DNA from: Dipylidium caninum
Lineage: Eukaryota; Platyhelminthes; Cestoda; Cyclophyllidea; Dipylidiidae
Direction: 5' to 3'
Assembly: GCA_017562135.1 (NCBI GenBank)
Contig: QEYB01000705.1
Location: 46,270-110,269, forward strand
DNA length: 64,000 nucleotides
The position numbers were made by a program, and so were the translations under genes. The notes below the pieces were generated by a model. It saw nothing but the letters and a program-made list of their open reading frames with translations. It had not been told where the DNA came from and searched no databases. Numbering within the stretch: the first letter of the stretch is position 1; each line of letters begins with the position of its first letter. Below are positions 14,801-27,330 of the stretch, in pieces.

Positions 14801-16329
14801 TCGGTAAAGATGCAACAGTCTTCCTTTCAATTTCTCGCTCTCTCGTTCTCGCTTTATCTATCTCGCTCCCCTCCACTCCACTCCACTTCTCTCGTCTCCT
14901 CTCCTCTCCTCTCCACTCATCTCCTCTCATCTCGCAGGGCGTGGACGAAAACAGCATTCAGAGGCGGCTCGGAAACCGAGTACGTCGAGAGTCACTTGAA
15001 GAGAACGTGACACTAAGTGAATGGGGAGCGTGATGAAAATGAAAGGACTCCTTGCCCCGCTCAGAAGGAAATCCTTCTCATCTACCAACGACGGTCTTCC
15101 CGAACGTTTACCACACTTATACGCCAAAATAAACCACTCAGGAGGGTGGGCAAGAAGAATAAGCAATGCGAGTCATTGTAAGGTCTCATTCAGTCATTCT
15201 CACAAGGGGCCTGTCTCCGTAGTTAAATACTTATCACGCGGTCGTCAATTTCCGCTCGTGAGCAGACATAGGAGAGATTTTGCCGACACCGACGACGACG
15301 TGAGAATGTCCACAAGCCCTCTCAGCCGATATCAAAGTGAGAACAAAAATATGAGTTGTAACCAAAGCTTGAGAGAAAACAGGCATGCCTAATGCTTTTT
15401 TCTTTGTAAGTACTAAAGCATTTGTATAATGTATTTGTCGTGTAAAGAAGTGCACTAACGTTTAGAGATTAGGAATGTGGGAAATGAATTTAAGTGAAAC
15501 GAATAATTGAAATTGGCAATTTGAATGGGAAGAGGAAGGCAACACATGAATCCATGAAAAAGAAAGGCTGGTAACAATAAAGCGATTAACATTGGAATAG
15601 AGGGAAAACAGGTAATAATAAACATGAGGCGAAAAAAGGAGATTATTTTAAGCATATGAGTGACATCGCAGTAACATCATTAAATATCCGACGGGTGGGT
15701 TACGTAAAAACTACTTCAAGAAAAGAATCGTAATGAAGCTGATCATCATAGGACCCCAAATTGGGGTGACAATACCCCTATTTGATTACCCTTGGCATAA
15801 GGGACCCTATCAGGAACCGAATGACGGCGAAGACGCGGTCGTTTGGCTCATCGATCAATCATGTTTACTCACTGTGTTATAAGTAGGGTGTGAATGCGGA
15901 TGCTTCTACGTGTAATCACGAGCACAAAATGCCTGTCAGAGGTGGGGTTAACGACTCCATTTTGGCTTAAAGGAGATTGAAAAGTAGCGTAACGTTAAAC
16001 ATTGGTGGCTCGCAAACCGTAATTGCAATGAAACAACTTCAATCCGAGAATCAAAATGTCTATTCGTCTCCTTCATGCCAGCCTCGCTTCGCCCATTCAG
16101 ACGTGACAACTCATGTGCACAGACAAGGCTGTTTGCCATACACACAGTAAATTGTAAACACTGCGAACATCAAAGCAAACTTAGCTGGTTGACTAGAAGA
16201 TGATCTACGGGGCCGTGCAGAACAGCTTAATGAGTAGAAAAGGAGTCCATCGTCGCTGAATGTGACTTATACCCTGTCCGCCACCCTCCTCTCACATATC
16301 CCCATCCCACCAGGGCGTCTCGCTTTCTC
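11851..16329. other. Intergenic, no gene recognised
   Basis: No supported gene. Around 14,850-14,935 there is a pyrimidine-rich, CTCTC/CCACT pentamer-like tract ending in CTCATCTCGCAG. It resembles a 3' splice site, but no convincing exon follows. Several short open frames on both strands lack motifs. Confidence 0.45.
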
Positions 16330-16690
16330 TCCACACTTCCCACACTACATGTGCCATCCCCAACCTTCGTCTCGCCAATATTTGGGGCCTTACTTTCGTC
16401 TATTTGTAGCATAAATGTGGAGGGTTCGAAGTCGGGAGGGAGTAAGGCGGTTGACTAGCGAAAGATTGCCATCCCAGCAATTCAATGTTGAACTCTAATG
16501 TGATTACAAATTGAAAGAATATAATGACCAGCGTTGGTTGCGTTGTTTTCACTTTTCCTAGTCTCCCACCTCCAAGCGCGTGTGGCTGCGGTGGAGCAGG
16601 AGTACAAACGTGTGGTAGTTGGTTGAAACAATGAATGTCGTCTCTGTGATTTTACAAAGATTTTGTTTGTGCATTGCGGTGTCTCAAAGT
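16330..16690 (+). repeat. Dispersed repeat R4, decayed copy
   Basis: This segment aligns in the same orientation with 38,850-39,210. Anchors are CTCACCAAT/CTCGCCAATA, GGGTTCGAAGTCGGGA at 16,424 against GGGTCCGAAGTCGGGA at 38,949, and CGTTGGTTG followed by CCACCTCCA. Read in the frame that stays open in the other copy, this one has several stops, so it is the more decayed of the two. Confidence 0.65.
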
Positions 16691-17909
16691 GACATATGGG
16701 AAAGGGAGCGAGGTGAAGAAGGATGAAGGGTTGGAATGCAAAATTCCCCATGTCTTCTGATAATCCTCTGCACAGCGTGACTAATCCATCTTCGGATGCA
16801 ACGGCGTCCAACCGACTTCAACACGTCCCAATCACGTTTCTTGTCGCTAGTATGACGCCCACTTCCCCGATCTACTGACGAGTTCTGGCGAAACACTTTT
16901 CTCCCATTTCCTCCACTGCCACGTCATCTGCGCCCTCGCCTCCTTAACATGCGAGTCACCTTGATCGAGATACACACATTTTGAGCCAGTGGAGCCGCAC
17001 AGATGTGAGATAATCGACCTGCTCTGCGCAACTTTGGAAATGGGACTTAAGACAGGCCAGCAACCTACCTTAATCTGAGTGTCCTCAGAGCCTTTAGTCG
17101 ACGGCTATTCAGTCTGGTAAGACATGGCGCAGCTCCCCATGGAGGGTGTGAAAGTCATCTGTCTAGTAAAGATAGTCCCAGCTGAACAAAGACTTATTCT
17201 TAGAAAAAGCACTATTCTCACAGTAATTCCCACTTTTCCTACTCACCATCCTTTTAAACTAGTAGTGCAAATCCTTGTGTGAGAGTGAAGTAGTAATCTT
17301 TCCTCCTCACCTGCAGCGCAAACACATTTGTCCGGAAAGAATGACCAAAGGAGGCTCGAGTGCCTGTTTACCACTCTTATCACTCACCTATTACTTATCT
17401 TTTATTAGTGGACTGCGCCTCTTTCTGATGTACTTATGGGTGAAATCTAGCCAACCGCGAGAGCCGATGCAACTGCACTCGACAATCTTCCCACAAGCCA
17501 CGCGGTCTACAGGCAGCATCTCCAAAGGCTTAGACAAAGGATTAACTGATGGATTGCTGACATGTACCGTGATCGGTTAATGGGTGGGAGACTTATAGCA
17601 TCTCGATCTCAGCAGCTCTGTTTCCAATACCTCTCCGCACCTGCGAAGATTTGTCGCATGTTCCAACAAGGAGTCCAGCATAACGACAGCTACGAGTGCG
17701 CGTTGCCAAAATAATATTAAGCTACGCGCATTTGCTCATTTCCTATCTCAATTTACGTTGAAGTGAGGTTAAGTGGCAGAAGGAATTCGAAAGGCGCCAA
17801 GAAAAAGACTGCAAGGGAAATTTAAAGGGAAGCAGTGCCGGGAGTGAGTACTTTTTACACTTTTCGGTAGGTCACCCAGTATAGCCTTCTCAGCTGAATT
17901 TTTTAGTCT
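16691..17909. other. Intergenic, no gene recognised
   Basis: Nothing I can support. A plus-strand open frame at about 17,275-17,580 has no recognisable motif. Confidence 0.4.
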
Positions 17910-18625
17910 CTTCTTGAGTCCACTTCACCGCAGTTCGTCTAAGGAATGCTTTTTACATACAGTAAACTCAACTAACAGTAATTCGTTCACTTACCGATAC
18001 CTGATCGAAAGCCAGACCGATTTTCACATGGTGATCACCCATCCCCTTGGGGTTTGCATGCGTTCCCCTGCGTCCTTTTATCGCCTGCCTAAATCCATTG
18101 TATCCCTCTACTGCACTAAGCCGACTCGAATGGTGTTCTCTTCGGAATTAGAATAGGTCTCGAATTTCTGTGCCATGAGAGGAATATGGTAGACTTGATA
18201 AACCCGAGTCTATCATCCACAATATTCTCAGCACAGATGAGTTACATCTCGTTCGTTCAACATCGCCATGGCGAGTGCCATCTTGTAGGTGGTTGTGTAG
18301 AACGGGCGAACAGTTGGCACAAAATAGTTGGTTGCTGGGTAATCTCAACTCAACACGGTCGCCGCAAGTGACGGTGACGTAATTCTTAAATCAGCCATGT
18401 TTGTTGCGAATGAGGCGGAAACATGTTGTCCAAGAACACGTGCATTCCTCAAACGGTTTAACAGATTAGAGGTGCATCAAAATAATTACGTGGGACAAAA
18501 CGAAATCCAGACTTGTCGACAAACGCAATGTAGTGTATATTTTAGGGAATCTAGATTAAACAAGACGAGCAGCGATGAAATGACCTTGGTTAGCATTCTT
18601 AGCTCCCCTTGGGGGCACCGTCTAG
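17910..18625 (+). repeat. Dispersed repeat R3, copy 1 (about 0.7 kb)
   Basis: This aligns over its full length, in the same orientation, with 29,510-30,225. Anchors include AAGCCGACTCGA near 18,118 and 29,707, GTGGTTGTGTAGAA near 18,288 and 29,878, GGGACAAAACGAAATCC against AGGACAAAACGAAATCC, and GACAAACGCA followed by TGTAGTGTAT. It is old and indel-rich, with no intact reading frame and no recognised protein. It ends about 330 bp before the R2 copy at 18,952. Confidence 0.8.
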
Positions 18626-18951
18626 CAGTCGACTTCCTCTCATTGAGATATCTCATAGCCATTATACATTTGCGACGCTATGGGACAGTTGTGGGAAACA
18701 CACGTTAAGAAGTGCTGACGGGTGTGATGGACGATTGTTCAGCACCTACTTGGACGTGTGTGGGACACTCGACGACACCACAGATGGAGGCTGGTGGGGC
18801 ATGAGGTCGCGTTTACAGTAGTCTCGGCACACATCAGAACTTCTCGTGCTCCATGGCTCCCTGATGGGGATGACAGTTACACCCGTAGACCCAACATTTA
18901 GTCGTGTGACAGGCGAGAGTCAGTCGCTCTTCACTCTAGTGTGTTCTCGGG

Positions 18952-19870
18952 GTGAAGGTCCTTCCTCCATTTCTGTTGATAGTCCCACTCCTCTCTCTTC
19001 CCTCGACGCAAATGAATCTTCTCTAATTTCGGCGTAAATGAACTACCTTTTACACCCTCTCCTCTTTGTTTGTTCGCCTCTTTCGTTGCAAGTGAAAAGC
19101 CTACCTTGCAAGCCACCCTGTATTCGCATGCCGTTGCCACGCCAGTGGCTGCGAAGATTGACGCTTTCGTATATCTTTGTGCTGACGAAACGGTAAACAC
19201 AGCGCGAAGTGGCGATGTGGCTATACCTAAGTACTGCTGTGCGCCGCATGATGACCGGCTCTTTTGAATGCTGCGCTAATATCTGTGTGCCCGATGTAAA
19301 TAAGGAGCATTGCGCGAGGAAAATTTCGCGAGTTGCCTCTCTCTCTCTGGCCTTACAGCTCTTCTAGTGATCTCCCGCTTCTTTCGCGATTGACACTCAT
19401 GGATGTCCTTTGAACTGTGCAACGTCAACTGCAGCGAAGTGCATTCAAGTACGTGAGCGAAACACACATCACTGGAAACAACAACACCTGGCACTAAAAC
19501 GGTTCGTGTAGCGTATCTCCAGAGATACGGAAAATGTCGAAGTCCATGTAGGTCCAACAATCGCAGTGGTCACCTGAAGAAATAAATGGATAAAGAGAAG
19601 GGGTGCTTTGCATCTTCTCGGTGACTGCCTCTCGTCTCTATCTCGTAAATCCCATCGCAGTGATGAGATGGACGAGTTCGGAGGATTGCCACAAGTTAAT
19701 GCCGCTGTTTGGGTGTACAGATCGGAGGTGGTTGGATGTCATGAAGGGTTAACACGGGGCTTCTCCTCTCTCCACCTTGGCAAAAGAACTATACCCATCT
19801 CTTTCACGTCACGACCCGACCAGCCCCGCTTTGGCCTACTTTGCTCAGCGTCATTCGTGCCACACGCCAC
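18952..19870 (+). repeat. Dispersed repeat R2, copy 2
   Basis: Second copy of the roughly 1 kb family at 5,938-6,920, in the same orientation and about 13 kb away. Conserved blocks are listed under copy 1. Stops in all frames argue against coding function. The class of the parent element is unknown. Confidence 0.8.
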
Positions 19871-20689
19871 ATCGTGGTAAGCCGAGTGGTGGAAGAAAGG
19901 TTGAGAGGTATTTAGCAACGCTGTATTCCCTGCCGAGGTGGGGACCCACAGATGAACGGGCGCACGGTGGCACACCTGTCACGAACATTTTACGGTGTCT
20001 CAGCTAATTCAGGTGCGATCCTCCCAGCCAACCCACCTCTCACCCTCTCCAAGTGGGTCTCCGGTCTCACTGCACTGCTGACGAGGACGCGTGACTTGCT
20101 TGCCTCTGCCTCAGCCAGACTGACTTAAGTTTATGCCACTGACGAGGGGATAGAGGCCGGAGTTTGTGGAATGACACGACGGTGATAGGTAGGGGCGTCT
20201 TCTTCCAGCGTTTTGAAATATAATTCGGAGCCAACTGCTCCTTCCTTCTTCCTCGCTTCACCCACGCCCAGTCTGGGCAAGTGGAGTGTCAGAACATGAG
20301 GTAAGATTCATTTGAACGACGTGATCCTCCGCCAACTCCACAGCTTCTAAAACTCAGCTGGTCGCCATAATGTTTTTCGTCACACAGCAATACACCGCAT
20401 GCCAAATCGCATTGCGGATGTTTGCAGAATGCAATACGTCGTTACTCCTTTGTTGGAATTTAAGTGGACAACAGAGAACGACTTAAAAGCTATACGTAAC
20501 GCCGTGACGTGGTCGTCTGCCACCGGTCAAATATTCTTATGGCCCTAATGCCACTCGCCACCTCAACTTTATAGATGATATGAATGAGCCTCCGTCCTCT
20601 TCTTCCCTTTACTCTGCTACAGTTGTCATTTTGGCTAGCTAAGAAACATTACTGATTATAAAGTGGCTCCACTTCATTGTAGTCACGAA
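19871..20689. other. Intergenic, no gene recognised
   Basis: No gene, RNA gene or tandem repeat recognised. Confidence 0.4.
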
Positions 20690-20935
20690 TTTTTTGAAAT
20701 CATTGTCAGACTAATGCGAGTGGAGGAGTTGAAGGACCAGAACCTGCAACTTCAAGTGATTGTGTTGCAGGAATGTCAGTATACAGGAAATCGACGTTGA
20801 TTTCAGTGTAGAATGTCTGCGACATGCTGAAAGTGATTACCGAGGTGATTGAGAAAATTGGATAGCGACACTGTCGAAGGTATACAAACCACACGAGAGA
20901 CAGAAGTCTTGCCAAGTCCCCATATGACTACAGCA
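20690..20935 (+). repeat. Repeat R1, copy 1
   Basis: Member of a dispersed family with further copies at 22,430-22,610 (+), 28,995-29,200 (+), 26,920-27,330 (-) and 37,285-37,415 (-). Here GTCAGACTAATGCGAGTGGA matches GTCAGACCAATGCGAATGGA at 29,088. The segment ACTTCAAGTGATTGTGTTGC matches the complement of the 26.9 kb copy. One plus-strand frame reads LKDQNLQLQVIVLQE, which resembles peptides from the other copies in the equivalent frame and hints at a coding ancestor. Confidence 0.7.
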
Positions 20936-21894
20936 TCAGACTCTGATTTTTCACATAAAATCGCGTCCTGGGGACCGAAATAATCTTATTCGAATGCTAT
21001 CTAGGTCTTCATAGATTCCACTCTTACTATTAATTTATCTATTCATCGAGAAATGTACGCTCATATGTGGTAGCAGTATTCATCATCAGCATCGTAGATG
21101 TCAAATGCCCCCTTTGCCCCACTTCCCATCTTGGTCTTGCCAATAAATGTTTAATGAAAAATTTTACCTCAATGGGAAAGTCGATAAGTGTGGCAAGAGC
21201 GTGGATTTGTGTGAAAATCCACAGTCACAGTGTGTAAGCCGGTTTAGACGTAGGCATGGAAAAATTGGATTGGCTTCAGGAGGCAGTCGTCTCTTGTGAA
21301 CATCTCTAACAAACGTCACTGCCACAGGCCAACTGAGGCGATCCAGACACAACTCCGTGACTATGCGTGAAACCAAGCGCAAATTCGTGCGAATAGAGAG
21401 CAAGTACTAATTTCTCAAGGTCGGCTAAGGCGGAACTCTTAATGCTGCAATTGCGCCAACTAGTGGGCGGGGTGATGAAACCCAAGGGGAAGCCACTACA
21501 TCGTTTTTATAAAAAAAATAAACCATCAAATCGGGGGTGTGAATGCGTTCTGGTCAAGCTTCAGGGCCTTAAGCTTCTGTCCTCTACGCAAACACTCAGT
21601 CGCAAAAGCGTCAAATAAGCTTTTGCATTCAAAAGCGACAACCTAATAAAACGTCCGAAGGAAGTGACTTGTTGGTCGGCCTAGGGATACACGCGCGTCC
21701 ACATGCATTGGCCGAGCGATGCAGATAGGCGATAAGCATTAGTTGATTGGGCTAATATTCAGCTGAGGAAATGTTCTACATGGAGAGGGGTAGGCTTAAT
21801 TACTTGTTGGTTTTGGCCAATTATGCGTTCAACTTCGTAGATTGTTAGGCCTTCGGAGAGGAGGGCAATGACCAAGTAAATAGTTGCGGATTTG

Positions 21895-22130
21895 TTGGCA
21901 GAGGCAGAGACAGGGTGTACATGTGGCCGCGCTAGTAGTACAGCGGCATCAGGGGTGCCTTCCCTGTATGCGACTCGGGTTCTAATCCCTGTCGAATGCG
22001 TCAAATCGACGCCACGAGAATTGCAGATACGAAGGAAGTCAAGACTCACCCCAGATTGGTTTGAATTTGAGGGATGCAGTCGCAAATCACCGAAGAGGGT
22101 TTGGCTCGTCGATGTTGGCAAGGGACTTTC
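21895..22130 (+). repeat. tRNA-derived SINE, copy 1
   Basis: The 5' part is tRNA-like. A box-A-like TGGCCGCGCTAGTAG starts at 21,924, and a box-B-like GGTTCTAATCC lies at 21,978-21,988. Between them are a possible D-stem GCCGC/GCGGC and an anticodon-like stem CAGGG/CCCTG closing a 7-base loop GTGCCTT. There is no matching acceptor stem, so it is not a functional tRNA. A non-tRNA body follows (CCCCAGATTGGTTTGAAT, GTCGCAAATCACCGAAGA). The same head and body recur at 23,452 (+) and 35,184 (-). This is the layout of a Pol III-promoted SINE. Confidence 0.7.
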
Positions 22131-22429
22131 GGGTCGTCGGCGAACTCTTCTGTGTACCGGTCTCGAGGCTTTCCTCGCATTGCCGAAGGTCTCTAACAAT
22201 GGCGAGTGCCCAATCTGTCCTCGGTGATTCGTGACAAACTTCAACTACCTCGCTTTTCATATCGCGGGGAAGATTTAATGTTGGAAGGTGGCATCTGGTG
22301 TATTACGGTGAGAAGTTGGGGCTTCCTTAGTTCTGACATCCGACTTGGCACGACGAGGCCGTCAGGGCGTGGGACGGCATACGGGAATGGTGGGGTGGGA
22401 AGAGTGGTGTTAGCGAGGGTGGCGGAGCG

Positions 22430-22610
22430 ATGTATGACTGGGGCGGTTTCTCTAATCTTCTTTTCCTGTATCCTCGAGGTAGAGACGATGCCTGGTGGGT
22501 GTTGTAATCGCATTTCCTGAACTTGGATCTCCTTCTTCTTGGTCTGAGGCAATTCTCTACCCCTTGTCAACTTGAACACCTCAGACTAGTTCGACATTCG
22601 ACGTGACGTC
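22430..22610 (+). repeat. Repeat R1, copy 2 (partial)
   Basis: Two blocks are shared with other R1 copies. The block around 22,450-22,515 matches the complement of 27,200-27,300, with minus-strand GGCATCGTCTCTACCTCG against GGCATCATCTCTACTTCA. CACCTCAGACTAGTTCGACA at about 22,577 matches CACCTGAGACGAGTTCAACA at 29,027. Confidence 0.65.
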
Positions 22611-22949
22611 CCCTCTGGTGTTAAGAAAAACCGATGTCATACCTTTGCGAACGATGCAGATGCTTCCCTACCTTTGAATGAGATGAGTGGAAGAAAGAAG
22701 CCGGAAGGAAGATAAAGGGTTCCCACATTCATCGCTTATTCCATAGTGCCGACTGGGCGAGGGGCGAAAGAAAACGCCTGGCTGCTGGCATTTCCTCAGC
22801 ATAGGTGGTTGGAGAGCACGCATGCATATTAGAAACGGCCATTGAGGGGCGGAATAGATGCCAGCCGGAGGCTATGCTAAAGCCAGTGGGCACGTCTAAT
22901 TTGGGAGGATGAGGAGGAGAAGGGCAGCAGCCACGTGTAGTCTCCTTCA

Positions 22950-23090
22950 AGCATCCGCCATGCTAATCGATATATGGTGTATTGTGGAGACATGATGGGG
23001 TTTGGAATTTGTGAGGTAACTGGAAAAAACTCGTAGTTAAATCACTCTCACCTTTTGTTCTATCTGTCGATTTACCGAAACATGACAGGT
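22950..23090 (+). repeat. Repeat R6, copy 1
   Basis: Starts CAAGCATCCGCCATGC and continues through a block matching 23,955-24,100, with GTATTGTGGAGACA against GTGTTGTGGTGACA and CTCGTAGTTAAATCACTC against CACGTAGTTTAATGACTC. A third, weaker copy lies at 36,085. The family is unrecognised. Confidence 0.6.
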
Positions 23091-23451
23091 GGGGCGAGGT
23101 GGCATAGAGTGGTGTGAAGCTTGAGGCGTCGAGGTTGGAGCGGCCCCGCAAAGAGGGGCTAGAACCGGTTTTGTCTTTATGGCGGAGGTAAGAGGTCACT
23201 TTCGGGTATGATGCCCTTACGCAGCCCTCCGCTCTGCCTTCTCCGAGTGGGGCTCGGGGCTCATTGTCAAGCGGCAACTCGGTGAGGCCCGACAAGCAGT
23301 CGAGGCCAAATCACGGCGCTGTCACACACGATGAAAGGCAACGTTTTATTAGATGCCACTTCTTATTATAACTGGGAATCTGTGGTACACCGCCAACTTC
23401 GTGGTTGATGAATCACCTACTGCATGCTGTCAAGTAAAAGGGGAAATCAAA

Positions 23452-23640
23452 ATGGTAGAGGCGGGCAATGCGCACGACCGCGCCCGTAGTGCATCAGACA
23501 TACCTGCGACACATGCGACTCAACTTCCGATCCCGGCTCTAGGCGTCAAGCATAGGCCAGGAGAATTCTGGGTACAAAGAAAGCCATCTGTCGCCGCAAA
23601 TTTGTTGGAAGTTAAATGGGCTGGGTCACAATTTTGCGAC
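23452..23640 (+). repeat. tRNA-derived SINE, copy 2
   Basis: Diverged copy of the element at 21,895. It shares GAGGCGGGCAATGCGCACGACCGCG with the box-A region of copy 1 in order, then GCATCAGACATACCTGCG, ATGCGACTC, and ATCCCGGCTCTAGGCGTCAA at the box-B/body junction. The body keeps GAGAATTCTGGGTACAAAGAAA against GAGAATTGCAGATACGAAGGAA. Box B is degraded (CTTCCGATCCC), so it is unlikely to be transcribed by Pol III. Confidence 0.6.
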
Positions 23641-23675
23641 GAAACACTTTGGCGCTACAACAATTTCGAGGGTTA

Positions 23676-23745
23676 GGCGGGTCGCGGCGATGCTAGAGGC
23701 AAGGCAAGAAAGCGGGGCAAAGTGAGAAGAAGGCCACTACTCCGG
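23676..23745 (+). repeat. Short repeat R7, copy 1
   Basis: About 70 bases, GCGATGCTAGAGGCAAGGC followed by AAGAAAGCGGGGCAAAG and GCCACTACTCC. They recur in the same order and orientation at 27,561-27,632. It begins directly after SINE copy 2. Confidence 0.6.
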
Positions 23746-23954
23746 ACCAAACTGGTCATTTGGTCAATATCAGCGCCGAAGTTGCCGGTGTCCGAAAGGG
23801 TTAGTCACAAAATCGGCGGCCCATGCTGACGGTGATGCTTTAACCTCTCCTTAGTTATTAATGACTGACGACTCGCTGATTGCGTTACATATCACCTTCT
23901 CATTGTTCACTATTGTCCGCTAAAATCATAATAAAGGCGCGTTCACGTCACCCT

Positions 23955-24100
23955 TTACAAGCATCCGCCATGCAATTTGGCATGTGCTGTGTTGTGGTGA
24001 CAATTTCGGTAAGGGTGTTGTAAAGTTCATGGAAGACCACGTAGTTTAATGACTCAACATTTGTTGTGACACACGATTTGCCAGGGCGAGGCGAATGGAA
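23955..24100 (+). repeat. Repeat R6, copy 2
   Basis: Direct repeat of 22,950-23,090, about 1 kb downstream. It starts CAAGCATCCGCCATGC and includes TGTTGTGGTGACAATTTCGG, a block partly retained at 36,085. Confidence 0.6.
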
Positions 24101-24539
24101 CGAGCGAAGCCAGGCAGGACGAGGCGAGACGAAGAAGTGATGGAGCCGCTTCCGTCTCCAAGATGGTGAACAAGGAAGCCTCAACCTTCTGCTATCTTGA
24201 CACACAACTACCTCCTTCATCTACCCGCAAACTAGTGGCATGAACTAGTGTCAATCCCCTCCACTCGCCCACTTCATCACGCAGATGAAGGGAACGAGGC
24301 AAAAACGAGGGGACTACAAACATGGGGGGCGCGAGACGATGCTTCGCTTTGTCCATCTACTCCTTGAGATGAACGCAGTGATCATTACACCTATCTCAGG
24401 GTGAATTCTGCCTCTCGAAGAGAAAGAGTTAACTCCGCGCCAGTTTACAGGTGTTTATGATGCATATTTCAATAAAGACTGTTAAATTTATCCGTAGGCT
24501 TTCCCCAATTTCGTGCCCAGTTCAAACTGCTATATCGGT

Positions 24540-24745
24540 TGGCACGAGCCGTAAAGCGTGACGTCGAGGGAATGCAGAAGACTTGCGGAGGACAGCCGTG
24601 ATAGGAGACCAAGTCATTAAAGATCGATGGAAGTTGAATTACTGTCCGCCCCTTTAATTCATGTGCACCGTTGATGGACTCAAGCTGCTTCTTTTTTCCA
24701 ATCTTACTCTGCATGGTTAAGTAGACGATTCATCGACCTCGAAGT
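24540..24745 (+). repeat. Repeat R5, copy 1
   Basis: Same-orientation match to 34,385-34,590. Anchors are GATGGAAGTTGAATTACTG against TATGGAAGTTGAATTATTG, TTTAATTCATG, CGTTGATGGACTC against CGTTGACGGACTC, and AGACGATTCA near the end. Non-coding and unrecognised. Confidence 0.65.
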
Positions 24746-26919
24746 TACCTTTGTCCTGCGGCCTGTGACAACACCGGAATTTGGCCTCAATGGCTTGTTA
24801 GGTCAACTAGGTCGCCGCTTTGCACTGCAGGATGCCTGTATGTGGTTAAAAGTAGGGGAATTAAATTTCCTCCCTCCCACATTGGCACCCCTGCCCTCCA
24901 CTGCGGTTAGAGCAGGAGAGATGCGATGATATTCAATAAATTACCTCGACAATATGAGTATTCATCAGATGTGTGGAGGGCTCCATACGCCTTGGTTAAA
25001 TGACGGGAAGTCCCCTCGCCGCCATTGGTGAATTTCAATGCCTCGCGGTCTTACATCTTACACCCATCCGAATCACTACTTCCCCTATTAGAAGTTAGAG
25101 GGTCGGCCAATCGCGAGTGGCTCTAGCAGACTCGATTTACAGAGTTGAATTGTTGAGGATCTTGATCGGTGAGTTGGAGTTTTGGGATCAAAGTTGGATT
25201 TTGTGGTATCAGAAACAGCCCACACTCAGCATATATACTCGTCGAGGTGGCCATAAATTCGAAATGAATTGCCAGAGAAAATGGAATTTGCAGTTTTAAG
25301 TGTGTAAAACATGTTTCTTTTCTCCTCCAATTGGAGGTCTGTTCATACTAGACGCACTGCCTCCTCAGAGGAAGTCTCATCCCACATCAACAAGCGTCGA
25401 CATTCGATCGTGTGGACGAAAATTCAGAAACGGTCGCAACGTTTCAAATACTCCCTTGAATCGCGCTGACATGACAAGGTGCATGCCAGGGTATGTGGCA
25501 TATCGGGACAAGGTGTAGTGCAGAGAGGTGTGGAGACGAAGTCAGCAGCCCATTCTGCAGAGCGACATTTCACTTTTTGGGCCACTTCGACCCGACGTGG
25601 TACTACTATACACCACAAGCGACTTATCTGACAGGTGGAGGATGGTGTTTACGTGCTATCCTCGCTTACTTCACTGCTCAACACCCTATTTATCACACCG
25701 TCCATTCGGTACTGTCTTTAGTAGAAGCACGGACACCGACAAACTAGTAGACTAGTAACATGGGAACTTTGAAGTACCTTGACTTTCTTGCATCCGCGGA
25801 CAACATCGGCATTACAAAGCGTGCTCTACCGACGATAAGTCACCTCCACTTCTATTTCCCTTTTTCCATCGACTGCGCAGCGAACTGGTGACCTGTAGGA
25901 AGTAAAGCATATTTAATTATGCCAACCGCTTTATGAAGCGGAGCTGCGGATGTCCAAACTAATTATCTCACCCACTCTGATCAGCATAACCGCCAAATCA
26001 TCTCCACGAGCTATGCAAACACACTTTCGTTTGCTCGTAGACCGCCCTCTAGTGCCCTAGTGAAGTTCTAACAACTAATAAGGTCCAACGGATAATGGGC
26101 AAAGGCCAACACGGAGTGAGTCTACTACTCTCCGTGTAGGACATCTCCTGAGCTGAAGATATCCCAATTAGGTGATGCGTATCTCCCCTCGCCCTGCCAC
26201 TGGACGGACCGTTGAACCATTTGCCAGCCAGCCAGCCAATCATTTACTTGACGCAAAATGTCATGCGACAAGCTCCCGACGAACTTGAGTATTGCGGGTG
26301 ACCGTGAGATCATAAGCCAATGTGCACACACTACCGCAGCAGTCTGGTGACACTCCGTGGGCTTCAACATCCCACGCACTAATTGGTATGATGTTCGATT
26401 AACTTGCAGCATTAAGCGTTAGGAAGTAACTAACTTGAACACTTCGCACATTATCTCCGCTCTGAAAAATTTATTTTTCTGCTGATGAACGGTCACAGGG
26501 TTATGCCACGAGCGCCTCCTGTGGCCCGTAGCAGTCGGGGACTTTGCAAATGTCCGCAAGAGACAACTGAGTCTTGAAGCGCATTCGCCTTCTCCGTGCC
26601 TGCGACTAATTCGGTAAAGGCACTTTGGCAGTTAATTCTCATGCAAATTCACCCTGGAGTCTCGCTCACCGAATTCATCCTTAAGCCGCTGTCATCATCT
26701 AATCATACATTGCAAAAGGTCGCCGGCATGCAGCGGGACCAAATTGGGGAGGGGGGAAACTTGGCGGCCGCCGTGTTATCCTGACTCGTTAATTGGCGTC
26801 TACGGCGTTGTCTGGATGAACGGATGAATAAGTGCGGAGAGCTGGAGCAATGTAGTCCCTGATAGCATTCGAATAAGATTTTTCTGATTGCCGAGCCTCG
26901 ATGCCATGTGGAGAATCCG
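24746..26919. other. Intergenic, no gene recognised
   Basis: No supported gene. A short GCCA repeat lies at about 26,221-26,236 (GCCAGCCAGCCAGCCA). Open frames around 25,493-25,755 overlap in two frames and show no motif. Confidence 0.4.
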
Positions 26920-27330
26920 AATATGATGCTACAGTCCTATACGGACCTGGCGAGGTTTTTGTCTCTCTTCTGTTTTGTATGCTTTGGACAAGGCCGCCGT
27001 CTACTTTTCTCGACCAATTCGGTGGACGCATCGTGCATGCCTTGGACAATTCACCGTCAGATTAAAATCGACGGTCTACATGCAGACAATTCCGTAACAC
27101 AGTTACTTGAAGTTGCAGTTTATCACTTTTCCTGTGACAGTCCGCACGACGACGATCTTTCAAAATCCCCACTCACATAATTTTGAGCGGAGAGTGCGAC
27201 ACGTCGCTCACGTGAAAGAGGATCACAATAATTTCCAGGCATCATCTCTACTTCACGGGCACATGAAAAGAATTTTAGGGAGTATGGCAGACTGCGGACG
27301 ATGTCAAAACATATCGTCGCCACAAGAACA
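26920..27330 (-). repeat. Repeat R1, copy 3 (longest)
   Basis: Longest R1 copy, on the minus strand. Read on that strand it contains all three blocks seen piecemeal elsewhere: the GGCATCATCTCTACTTCA block (as at 22.45 kb), CGACGTGTCGCACTCTCCGC (as CGACGTGTTGCACTCTCTGC at 29.05 kb), and the 3' block shared with 20.7 and 37.3 kb. One minus-strand frame across the last block reads DRRRADCHRK, against DRRIADCRRK from the 29.1 kb copy. Confidence 0.7.

Noticed and set aside
14850..14940. Pyrimidine tract ending in CAG as an intron end
   Set aside because: The tract is better explained as a CTCTC/CCACT repeat. The following frame is short and unsupported.
21917..21995. A functional tRNA gene
   Set aside because: Box A, box B and an anticodon-like arm are visible, but the acceptor stem does not pair and the T-stem is imperfect. 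Related copies continue into a shared non-tRNA body.
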